In this document: positions 10,113-15,829 of the stretch, piece by piece
Position numbering within the stretch: the stretch's first letter is position 1
Layout: the number at the start of each line of letters is the position of its first letter
Source: Alphaproteobacteria bacterium
GTDB lineage: Bacteria > Pseudomonadota > Alphaproteobacteria > Ferrovibrionales > Ferrovibrionaceae
Direction: 5' to 3'
DNA: 47,347 nucleotides
Assembly (NCBI GenBank): GCA_947473805.1
Contig: CANJGB010000028.1
Span: 1-47,347, forward strand
Translations under genes and position numbers: made by a program
Notes under the pieces: generated by a model
The model's input: only the letters and a program-made list of their open reading frames with translations
Database searches by the model: none
Told to the model about the DNA's origin: nothing

Positions 10113-10817
10113 GTGGGCAAGCTTCTCCTCGTCGTCCATCAGGAACATTCGGCCACGGGCCGCGTCGGCGAAAAGCTGGCCGCCATGGGGCATGAGATCG
10201 ACCTGCGGCGACCGTGCATGGGCCACGACCTGCCGGCGACGCTGGACGAACATGACGGCGTCGTCGTGTTCGGCGGGCCGATGAGCGCCAATGACGAACA
10301 CCTGCCTTTCATCCGCGCCGAACTGGACTGGTTGCCCAAGGTCGTCGACTCGGGCAAACCGTTTCTGGGCATCTGCCTCGGCGCGCAGCTGCTGGCGCGC
10401 ACCGGCGGCGGCACGGTCAGGCCGCATCACGAGGGCTGGCACGAGATCGGCTACTACCCGATCAAGCCCACGACGGCGGGGCAGCATCTGTTCGACGCGC
10501 CCATGGATGTTTTCCACTGGCATGGCGAGGGAATCGACCTGCCGAAGAGCGCGACGCTGTTGGCCGTGGGCGAGAAGTTTCCGACCCAGGCATTCAAGCT
10601 GGGCGCCAACGCCTATGGCATCCAGTTCCATCCGGAGGTGACGCTGGAGCAGATGCGCCTGTGGGCGACGCGCGGTGCGCACCGCCTGGTCCTGCCGGGC
10701 GCGCAGCCGCGCGAGACCATGGAAGAAGGCTGGAAGCGGCACGACCCCGGCCTGGCCCGCTGGCTGGACCGTTTCCTGGCGCACTGGCTGCCGGCGCGAA
10801 CGCCCGAGATCGCCTAG
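10113..10817 (+). CDS. Class I glutamine amidotransferase (GMP synthase-like GATase domain)
   Basis: 234 residues forming a stand-alone GATase1 domain. The nucleophile Cys is in FLGICLGAQLLA, and the catalytic His-Glu pair is in GIQFHPEVT. Such proteins release ammonia from glutamine or hydrolyse gamma-glutamyl bonds; the partner is not evident here. GTG 10113 chosen as start because it precedes the conserved first strand (GKLLLVVHQEHS) and matches a leaderless promoter. The frame could extend 12 codons upstream, but only into the promoter. Its stop overlaps the stop of the RsmB-like gene on the other strand. Confidence 0.85.
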   Translation: MGKLLLVVHQEHSATGRVGEKLAAMGHEIDLRRPCMGHDLPATLDEHDGVVVFGGPMSANDEHLPFIRAELDWLPKVVDSGKPFLGICLGAQLLARTGGGTVRPHHEGWHEIGYYPIKPTTAGQHLFDAPMDVFHWHGEGIDLPKSATLLAVGEKFPTQAFKLGANAYGIQFHPEVTLEQMRLWATRGAHRLVLPGAQPRETMEEGWKRHDPGLARWLDRFLAHWLPARTPEIA

Positions 10818-12244
10818 ACCTTCTTCGCCAGCACCGCGACGAAAAAGCCGTCCGTGCCGTGGCGCGCCGGGGTCAGCTGCAGATAAGGGCCGGGCATCGG
10901 ACTGGCGCCGCCGACCGTGTCGGGCCACAGCGTCGCGATGTCGAGCGCGGTGAAGTCCGCATGGCGCGCGAGGAAGGTGGCGACCTGGTCCTGGTTCTCG
11001 GCGGCGAGCAATGAGCAGGTGACATAGATCAAGCGTCCGCCAGCCTTTACCAGCTTCGCGGCGCGATCCAGAATCTCGGCCTGGCGCGGCACCAGTTCCG
11101 CGACATCGGCGGGCTGCAGGCGCCAGCGCGCATCGGGCTTGCGCCGCCACGTGCCGGTGCCGGTGCAGGGCGCATCGACCAGCACGCGGTCGGCGCGGCC
11201 GGCCTGGCGCTTCACCCACTTCGCATCCATCGACCGGCATTCGACGTTCTCGGCCCCGGCGCGGCGTAGGCGCTGGCGCGCGCGGGTCAGACGAAACTCG
11301 TTCACATCAAGCGCGACGATGTGGCCGCGATTGGCCATGGTGCCCGCCATCACCATGGTCTTGCCGCCGGCGCCGGCGCAGAAGTCGACCACCCAGTGGC
11401 CGGGTTTCGCATCGACGAGAAGGGCCGCGATCTGCGAGCCCTCGTCCTGCACCTCGACCAGTCCTTCGGCGAGGGCGGCGATCTTGCCGATATCGGTCTT
11501 CGGCCCGAGGCGCAGGCCGAGTGGCGACAGCGGCGTCGGCTTGGTGGCGAGGCCCTGCTTGGCCAGCACGCCGAGCGCGTCGTCGCGTTTGAGCTTCAGC
11601 GCATTGGCGCGCAGGTCGGTCGGCGCGAGGCGCAGCATGGCCGCCATCTCGTCCTCGAGCGTGTCGCCCCAGTGGCGGCGCAGGTGCGGCTCCAGCCAGG
11701 CGGGAAAGCCGGCGCGCACGTCGAGCGGCATGGCGGGGTGGAACACGGTGTGGCCCTTGAGCGCGTCGAGGAACAGGCGCTCGGCATCGTCCACCGCCGC
11801 AGGCGCCAGGCCCTCGCCATCGCAGGCGCGGATGAGGCTGCCGGCCTCGCGCTTATGGGCCAGGACGTGGGCGGCCAGCAGGCGGGTGCGATTGCCGATG
11901 GCGACACCCTTCCCTTCCCGCGCCGTCCACCAGTCGAGCGCGGCGCGGTGGCGCAGCACGGCATCGACCTGGTCCATGATCTCGCCGCGCGGCGGGCCAT
12001 CGAACCGGCGGTTGCCGCGGAACCAGTCGGCGGCAGCGCGGTCGGCCCCGTGGCCCGAGGCGTCGATGGCGTCGAGCAGGGACAGGGCGGCGCCCAGCTT
12101 CTGCCCGGTGTTCAGCCGCGCGACCTCGAGCTTGCCCCAGATGTCCGGCTTGGCGGGCGGACGCCGAGGCGAACGGTTGGGGCTGTCGCGGCGGGCGGGC
12201 GGCGACCTGGCAGGCTTGGGGGTGCGGGAGGGCGGACGGGCCAT
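10814..12244 (-). CDS. RsmB/NOP2-type RNA m5C methyltransferase
   Basis: Transfers methyl from SAM to C5 of cytidine in RNA, probably rRNA. 476 residues. The N-terminus is basic and Pro-rich, followed by a NusB-like helical region and the Rossmann domain: VVDFCAGAGGKTMVMAG (SAM motif I), IVALDVNEFRL, VLVDAPCTGTGTWRRKPD (PCT motif) and YVTCSLLAAEN with the catalytic TC Cys. All residues needed for activity are present. Start at ATG 12244; another ATG 18 nt upstream is possible. The 10-bp tandem repeats begin about 25 bp upstream of the start. Confidence 0.9.
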   Translation of the reverse strand: MARPPSRTPKPARSPPARRDSPNRSPRRPPAKPDIWGKLEVARLNTGQKLGAALSLLDAIDASGHGADRAAADWFRGNRRFDGPPRGEIMDQVDAVLRHRAALDWWTAREGKGVAIGNRTRLLAAHVLAHKREAGSLIRACDGEGLAPAAVDDAERLFLDALKGHTVFHPAMPLDVRAGFPAWLEPHLRRHWGDTLEDEMAAMLRLAPTDLRANALKLKRDDALGVLAKQGLATKPTPLSPLGLRLGPKTDIGKIAALAEGLVEVQDEGSQIAALLVDAKPGHWVVDFCAGAGGKTMVMAGTMANRGHIVALDVNEFRLTRARQRLRRAGAENVECRSMDAKWVKRQAGRADRVLVDAPCTGTGTWRRKPDARWRLQPADVAELVPRQAEILDRAAKLVKAGGRLIYVTCSLLAAENQDQVATFLARHADFTALDIATLWPDTVGGASPMPGPYLQLTPARHGTDGFFVAVLAKKV

Positions 12245-12267
12245 GGCGGACTTGTAGCGCAAGCGGA

Positions 12268-12357
12268 CGGCTTATTTAGGCTTATTCCGCTCTGTTTCGG
12301 CTTGTCCGGGCTTATTCAGGCTTATTTCAGCTTATTTAGGCTTGTTCTGGCTCGTCC
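12268..12357. repeat. Nine tandem 10-bp repeats, consensus near AGGCTTATTT
   Basis: The run splits exactly into nine 10-mers: CGGCTTATTT, AGGCTTATTC, CGCTCTGTTT, CGGCTTGTCC, GGGCTTATTC, AGGCTTATTT, CAGCTTATTT, AGGCTTGTTC, TGGCTCGTCC. T-rich tracts recur once per helical turn, so they lie on one face of the DNA and could bend it or form an array of binding sites. The run lies just upstream of the RsmB-like gene and about 120 bp from the IS1595 insertion point. Confidence 0.85.
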
Positions 12358-12453
12358 TGAGGGGCCTATCCAGCAGAAAGCATATATTTATCAGATACAT
12401 AACCTAAAACCCGCAGCGGTCACCGGTGTCACGGCACCCGTTGCCGCGCGTAT

Positions 12454-12467
12454 ACCTTATATAAGGT
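12454..12467. promoter_or_regulatory. 14-bp perfect palindrome, possible operator
   Basis: ACCTTATATAAGGT is a perfect dyad in the AT-rich segment between the tandem repeats and the transposon. It could be an operator or a TATA-containing promoter element; nothing else supports a function. Confidence 0.3.
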
Positions 12468-12476
12468 GTCAGGCGG

Positions 12477-12506
12477 AAGATTAACGCGATTGTATACTTG
12501 ACATAC
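12477..12506 (+). repeat. IS1595 left end: 8-bp target duplication plus 22-bp inverted repeat
   Basis: Target duplication AAGATTAA at 12477-12484, then a 22-bp terminal inverted repeat at 12485-12506. The repeat matches the reverse complement of 15434-15455 at all 22 positions. Confidence 0.95.
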
Positions 12507-12517
12507 TGGAGGAATAG

Positions 12518-12721
12518 ATGGATAGGTTAGGAGGACAGGCCGGCGTAGTGATTACGAAGAAGATGGCGGAGGCGGGTGCTGCGGTTCTTGAGGATTGGAG
12601 CGGGAAACTCGATTGGGAGTCTCTGGCTGCCGATGTTTATAGGACCATGGCTCAAGCATGTTTTGAACAGCTTCCGGCGGAAGCCCGTGGTTTGGGCCCC
12701 ATATCAGTGCCGCAATCCTAA
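12518..12721 (+). CDS. Transposon cargo: small protein (67 aa)
   Basis: A strong GGAGGA site (12508-12513) stands 4 nt before the ATG, right inside the left end of the element. The N-terminal part (KMAEAGAAVLEDWSGKLDWESLAADVYRTMAQA) reads as an amphipathic helical protein, like small phage-encoded proteins. The last 20 or so residues look less natural and lie opposite the Pro-rich tail of the HEPN-like gene. Function unknown. It may be shortened or fused at its 3' end. Confidence 0.55.
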   Translation: MDRLGGQAGVVITKKMAEAGAAVLEDWSGKLDWESLAADVYRTMAQACFEQLPAEARGLGPISVPQS

Positions 12722-13205
12722 ACATCACCCGCGCACAGTCGTTGGCTGCACCGTCGATATCTTTGATATTCAGTTTCAAAACCTGAATGTCGTCGACTGA
12801 TTTCGATGTGGTCTCGTTTGTCGATGTGACGATTCGTCCGTCGAAGTAGCTGCTTCTGTGAACCAGGAAATCCCGCAGCTTAGTTATCTCTCCCAAATGA
12901 TCTGTGATCGCCTTGAAATCATCCTGCTGCGCAACTGGAAGATTTCTAGTCTTCATCAGCCGTTTGGTCGTATTGATCACATCCGCCAACCGCATGCCGC
13001 CGCTAATCGCGCGACCAGTTTCGTCCCCCGAACCAAGGACGTGGCGAAACATTAAATGCAGGGCGCTTTCAACGCCTGTGTATCTCTGCACGAACCGACC
13101 ATGGTGCGCGTAGTAGGGCGCGTCCTTTAGGGTCAATATCCATCCTGTAAGGTCGGCATCCCTCCCCAAAAGTTTGTTTCCGGTGGGCGTTTCCTCATCA
13201 GCCAT
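12552..13205 (-). CDS. Transposon cargo: HEPN-like protein with an R-x4-H motif
   Basis: 217 residues, mostly predicted helical. Residues 36-165 (GRFVQRYTGVESALHLMFRHV onward) form the core. The motif LRDFLVH at 110-116 has the R-x4-H signature (R111, H116) of HEPN-superfamily RNases, which act as toxins, in abortive infection or as anti-phage effectors; some family members are inactive. The final 35 residues are Pro/Ser-rich and overlap the 67-aa gene on the other strand, so the tail may have been added by a deletion fusion. I recognise no closer family. The RNase assignment rests on the motif and helical pattern only. Confidence 0.6.
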   Translation of the reverse strand: MADEETPTGNKLLGRDADLTGWILTLKDAPYYAHHGRFVQRYTGVESALHLMFRHVLGSGDETGRAISGGMRLADVINTTKRLMKTRNLPVAQQDDFKAITDHLGEITKLRDFLVHRSSYFDGRIVTSTNETTSKSVDDIQVLKLNIKDIDGAANDCARVMFRIAALIWGPNHGLPPEAVQNMLEPWSYKHRQPETPNRVSRSNPQEPQHPPPPSSS

Positions 13206-13224
13206 GACGCGCTATCATCCCCCA

Positions 13225-13377
13225 ATGCCAGCGAAGCCTACCGCACCAGAGAATCCGGATTTCCGCAAGGTCGTGGAAACGATGCTACGGACGCCGCCGA
13301 AGCATCATGCCGAGATGAAGAAGGGGGCGAACCGGCCGTCAAAACCTAAGGCATCCTTGGGTCGGCCCGGTAAGTGA
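13225..13377 (+). CDS. Transposon cargo: small basic protein (50 aa)
   Basis: MPAKPTAPENPDFRKVVETMLRTPPKHHAEMKKG, then a Lys/Pro-rich tail. This is a short helical segment with a basic end, of a kind often seen beside toxin-like or phage genes. An earlier in-frame ATG at 13204 would share its CATG with the start of the divergent HEPN-like gene. Immediately upstream of, and probably co-transcribed with, the 76-aa membrane protein. Divergent placement next to the HEPN gene makes it a candidate antidote or regulator, which is speculative. Confidence 0.5.
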   Translation: MPAKPTAPENPDFRKVVETMLRTPPKHHAEMKKGANRPSKPKASLGRPGK

Positions 13378-13378
13378 C

Positions 13379-13609
13379 ATGCCGGACGGCAATCAAATCC
13401 TTAAATCTGCGGCGCTAATTGCAGCCGCCATCGTGGTTGGTTTTGTGGCACACGCGCTTATCTCTGCGCAGCCGTGGGAGATGCACACGACCGTTCACCA
13501 ATCCGGCGGAAATGCGTGGCGAATTAACAAATCATCCGGCCAAATGGAATTTTGTTTTGTGGACAAAGCGGGGGAATGCATGCCCATGCCCCCGCCGGCC
13601 GCTCGTTAG
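13379..13609 (+). CDS. Transposon cargo: single-pass membrane protein (76 aa)
   Basis: One transmembrane helix at residues about 10-29 (SAALIAAAIVVGFVAHALIS), then a short polar domain with two Cys residues (EFCFVDKAGECMPM) that could form a disulfide outside the membrane. The ATG comes 1 nt after the stop of the 50-aa gene. Function unknown. Confidence 0.6.
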   Translation: MPDGNQILKSAALIAAAIVVGFVAHALISAQPWEMHTTVHQSGGNAWRINKSSGQMEFCFVDKAGECMPMPPPAAR

Positions 13610-13794
13610 CTGACCATCAGTTTGCTCAACCGGCCGAGCAACATCCGGATATAGCCGATGTCCATTTCGGCGTGTTTCCGCTCCAGCCATGATGCGGATT
13701 CATCGGCGGCGATGGCCTCGCATTGGGCAATCAGTCTCTCGCCCTTGGCAAAGATTGCCAGAGCCCTGTCACGTTCGTAATTTGGGGTTTCCAT
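13606..13794 (-). CDS. Transposon cargo: small helical protein (62 aa)
   Basis: METPNYERDRALAIFAKGERLIAQCEAIAADESASWLERKHAEMDI and a LLGRLSKL end: charged amphipathic helices typical of a small coiled-coil or helix-bundle protein. It converges with the membrane-protein gene, the two stops overlapping at 13606-13609. Start at the ATG 13794; an ATG 18 nt upstream is also in frame. Function unknown. Confidence 0.5.
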   Translation of the reverse strand: METPNYERDRALAIFAKGERLIAQCEAIAADESASWLERKHAEMDIGYIRMLLGRLSKLMVS

Positions 13795-13832
13795 TGGCGC
13801 CCTTCCCGTCACCGCGGGTTGGGCGTATCTTA

Positions 13833-13866
13833 GAAAAGCGAAGGGCGCGGTGCCAGCCGCGCCCTT
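13833..13866 (-). terminator. Terminator hairpin in the cargo
   Basis: Minus strand: AAGGGCGCGG, loop, CCGCGCCCTT (13841-13866), followed by CGCTTTT. It lies downstream of the 78-aa gene and upstream of the 62-aa gene. Confidence 0.55.
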
Positions 13867-13985
13867 GATCGTACCGCCTCGTAACGGCCGATGCTCTTGG
13901 ACCTATCTAAGAGCAAACGGAGCCGTTGTCATGGCATTCCTGCGAATGAGACAAACTCCCGAGGTGCTGGAGGCGCTGGCGGTAT

Positions 13986-14222
13986 TTAACGAGGGACGCG
14001 AACCACCCCCAGGTATCGATAGACGGGAGTTTCATCTTCATCATGTGCGAGTTCTTCGAGCAGCGATGATTCAAGCGGAATCGGAGGCTCGCGTGGGTCG
14101 AAAACCGCTTCCAGACTTTCTGCAAGCCACGGCCGGCCATCGCCCCAAATGACAAAGCCGAAATCTGCCTCCAGCCATGGCGGCGTGTTGGCAAAGAATA
14201 CGCGGCCCGATTTTTGATTCAT
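13986..14222 (-). CDS. Transposon cargo: acidic hypothetical protein (78 aa)
   Basis: MNQKSGRVFFANTPPWLEADFGFVIWGDGRPWLAESLEAVFDPREPP and an EELAHDEDETPVYRYLG end. An AAGGAG site lies 7 nt before the chosen ATG (14220-14222), which decides against the longer frame. The sequence looks like a genuine folded beta-rich protein. No family recognised. An open frame on the opposite strand (13850-14152) is considered a shadow. Confidence 0.6.
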   Translation of the reverse strand: MNQKSGRVFFANTPPWLEADFGFVIWGDGRPWLAESLEAVFDPREPPIPLESSLLEELAHDEDETPVYRYLGVVRVPR

Positions 14223-14267
14223 GGCTTTGCTCCTTGGTTCCTCGACAGTTCCAAGGTTAGCGAGGAA

Positions 14268-14296
14268 GGGGCCGGGAGTCATTCCGGCCCCTTTTT
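14268..14296 (+). terminator. Rho-independent terminator in the cargo
   Basis: An 8-bp GGGGCCGG/CCGGCCCC stem (14268-14275 with 14284-14291) followed by TTTTT on the plus strand. It would stop plus-strand transcription from the cargo before it opposes the transposase gene; on the minus strand the T run is weak. Confidence 0.65.
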
Positions 14297-14449
14297 CTCA
14301 GGCGCGTCGAAATCGAGCAACAATTGCGGTCCTGACTCCAGCGCGGGCGTGGCCAACGCCAGCCTCTCCAGCCACCCCCTGATGATCGCGCGGACCTGTT
14401 TACGGGTCAGGCGTGGATTTTTAGGCGAGCCGGATAGGCCGCCGATAGG
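14279..14449 (-). other. Coding-like frame overlapping the transposase 3' end, no canonical start
   Basis: The frame +1 relative to the transposase reads on past its stop as SPKNPRLTRKQVRAIIRGW, LERLALATPALESG and PQLLLDFDAPEKKGPE, ending at TGA in the terminator loop. The composition is like a real helical protein, but there is no ATG, GTG or TTG after the upstream stop. It could be a +1-frameshift extension of the transposase, a small protein with an unusual start, or the remnant of a gene whose 5' part was lost. Confidence 0.3.
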
Positions 14450-15389
14450 TCAGGCGCTTCCCAGTGATGCCCTTCACAGCGAGGTAGTGACGCTCAACAT
14501 CTTCAACGCCGAGCCTTGAGCGGTTGGAATAGCGAAAGTCAAATTCGTTCAAATAACGCTGCAAATGTTGTTCCGAACAATGCTGATAGACGCCTTTCAT
14601 GCCGCGCTTGAAGATCGAAAAGTAACCCTCAACCGTGTTGGTATGAATGCCGCCGGTCTTGGCGTACTCGCCCTTGGCATGTTGCGTCGTGCCGTGGCTG
14701 GCGAACGTCTTGCCCAGCGTGCGGTAATGATTCGCCTCATCGGTCATCAGCGCCGACTTGCGATCCACGTTCGCCAGCAGGATTTCGCCCACCTGCTTCG
14801 CAGTCACGTTATCGACTTTGACGGAACGGACGCGACCGCCACGCTCCACTAGCGAGACAATCTTGCGCTTGTCGCCATAGCCGCGCTTGCGCTGCGGCTT
14901 TCCTTCGGCGTCCGTCGTCAGCCCGGATGGGCCGATATAGGTCTCATCTGCCTCGACCACCTGACCGGGACCACCCATGGTTCCCGGATTCGCACCCTTC
15001 ATCCCCTCGCGGATGCGATGGCACATGAACCACGCCGACTTGTACGTAATCCCGAGCATGCGATGGATTTGGTGCGCCGAGACGCCCTTCTTGCCCGAAG
15101 TCAGCAGGTGCGTGGCCAGCAGCCATTTGTGCAGCGGAATGTGGCTGCGCTCGTAGACGGTGCCCATGGTCACGCTGTAGTGCGCCTGACAGGCATTGCA
15201 CTTGTGCAGTCCCGGGCGCGTCGTCTTGCCTTCCATGCGCGTTTGGCCCTCCGTAGAGCCGCATTTCGGGCAGTACGGGCAGTACGGGCAGTACGGGCAG
15301 TACGGGCCAGTCGGCCAGCGCACCTGCTCTAGGTACTCGCGGGCCTTCGTTTCATCGGTGAAAATCGGGTTCGTCAGATCGGCGGACAT
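14421..15389 (-). CDS. IS1595-family transposase
   Basis: 322 residues. An N-terminal zinc ribbon (PYC repeated, then PKCGS ... HKCNACQ) is followed by a helical DNA-binding region and the DDE-type catalytic core: VVEADETYIG, SALMTDEANHY and HTNTVEGYFS supply the acidic residues. The domain order and the GVKGITGKRLTYRR-like end are typical of IS1595. Unusually, the ribbon contains four tandem PYC tripeptides encoded by a 9-bp repeat. The start ATG has GGAG upstream and lies about 18 nt downstream of a promoter whose -35 box is in the terminal repeat. Confidence 0.93.
   Translation of the reverse strand: MSADLTNPIFTDETKAREYLEQVRWPTGPYCPYCPYCPYCPKCGSTEGQTRMEGKTTRPGLHKCNACQAHYSVTMGTVYERSHIPLHKWLLATHLLTSGKKGVSAHQIHRMLGITYKSAWFMCHRIREGMKGANPGTMGGPGQVVEADETYIGPSGLTTDAEGKPQRKRGYGDKRKIVSLVERGGRVRSVKVDNVTAKQVGEILLANVDRKSALMTDEANHYRTLGKTFASHGTTQHAKGEYAKTGGIHTNTVEGYFSIFKRGMKGVYQHCSEQHLQRYLNEFDFRYSNRSRLGVEDVERHYLAVKGITGKRLTYRRPIRLA
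15271..15306. repeat. Four perfect 9-bp repeats in the transposase zinc-ribbon coding region
   Basis: CAGTACGGG repeated four times, encoding PYC x4 on the minus strand, with a degenerate fifth unit (CATTTCGGG, PKC) beside it. A slippage-prone array that multiplies the CP-C metal-ligand motif. Confidence 0.9.
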
Positions 15390-15413
15390 GGGTTTGCTCC
15401 GTTTATGGAAGCA

Positions 15414-15442
15414 ATCCTAGGTCAAGCCGTTCGGTATGTCAA
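15414..15442 (-). promoter_or_regulatory. Transposase promoter with -35 box in the terminal repeat
   Basis: Minus strand TTGACA (15437-15442), 17-bp spacer, TAGGAT (15414-15419). The -35 box is part of the right inverted repeat, so the left repeat carries the same TTGACA pointing into the cargo. Confidence 0.5.
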
Positions 15443-15463
15443 GTATACAATCGCGAAGATTAA
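15434..15463 (-). repeat. IS1595 right end: 22-bp inverted repeat plus 8-bp target duplication
   Basis: Inverted repeat 15434-15455 matching 12485-12506, followed by AAGATTAA at 15456-15463, identical to 12477-12484. Confidence 0.95.
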
Positions 15464-15485
15464 AGATGAAATTCCTATATCGGAC

Positions 15486-15522
15486 AAGAAAAAGCCGGGA
15501 CCGGCAGGGCCGGCCCCGGCTT
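15486..15522 (-). terminator. Terminator of the DUF3309 gene
   Basis: Minus strand: AAGCCGGGGCCGG ... CCGGTCCCGGCTT hairpin (15492-15522) followed by TTTCTTG. It lies 16 nt after the DUF3309 stop and just outside the transposon. Confidence 0.65.
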
Positions 15523-15538
15523 ATACGCCTCGATGCGG

Positions 15539-15772
15539 CTAGATCCGCCCGGTTGCGAGCAGGATGATCACAACAATGAGGATGATGGTCAGCCCGCCGC
15601 TGGGAAAGTAGCCCCAGGACCGGCTATGCGGCCAGGTCGGCAGGGCGCCGAGCAGCAGCAGGATCAGGACAATCAGTAGAATGGTACCGGTGGCGCCGCC
15701 GCGATTGAGCTGGCGCGGATCTTCGGCGACATCACCCAGACGGACTTCTTCTAGACCGGCTGCGGCGGACAA
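15539..15772 (-). CDS. DUF3309 family small membrane protein
   Basis: The core GTILLIVLILLLLGALPTWPHSRSWGYFPSGG plus a second hydrophobic stretch ending LLATGRI is the signature of DUF3309: two membrane helices around a conserved PTWPHSRxWGY loop. Function unknown; common in alphaproteobacteria. No ATG or GTG stands at the usual position just before GTILL. The frame opens from a TTG at 15772, adding about 27 polar residues. The true start is uncertain, and a lost start codon is possible. Confidence 0.8.
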   Translation of the reverse strand: MSAAAGLEEVRLGDVAEDPRQLNRGGATGTILLIVLILLLLGALPTWPHSRSWGYFPSGGLTIILIVVIILLATGRI

Positions 15773-15777
15773 ACGGA

Positions 15778-15808
15778 AACGGCGGGGCCCGAAAGCCCCG
15801 CCGTTTTT
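15778..15808. terminator. Hairpin terminator between binding protein and DUF3309
   Basis: CGGCGGGGC/GCCCCGCCG, a 9-bp stem (15780-15788 with 15795-15803) with AA/TT extension. It is followed by TTTTTC on the plus strand and by TTTCCGTTTG on the minus strand. It most likely ends the binding-protein transcript. Confidence 0.6.
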
Positions 15809-15829
15809 CTTTGTGGCGAGCGGAAGCCG

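Larger units (their letters stand above)
12485..15455. mobile_element. IS1595-family transposon with passenger genes (2,971 bp)
   Basis: Complete element: perfect 22-bp terminal inverted repeats, an 8-bp direct duplication (AAGATTAA) on both sides and a full-length IS1595-type transposase on the minus strand near the right end. IS1595 elements are known for 8-bp duplications, and some subgroups carry extra genes. Here about 1.9 kb of cargo encodes a HEPN-like protein and at least five small proteins on both strands. The perfect repeats and duplication imply a recent, possibly still mobile insertion. It lies in non-coding DNA between the RsmB-like gene and the DUF3309 gene. Confidence 0.95.

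Noticed and set aside
13850-14152. 100-codon plus-strand frame in the transposon cargo
   Set aside because: Overlaps antisense the 78-aa gene, which has a ribosome site and natural protein composition; this frame has neither.
15262-15306. Short repeats considered as a CRISPR-like array
   Set aside because: 9-bp units without spacers inside a coding frame; no CRISPR or cas gene is visible in the window.
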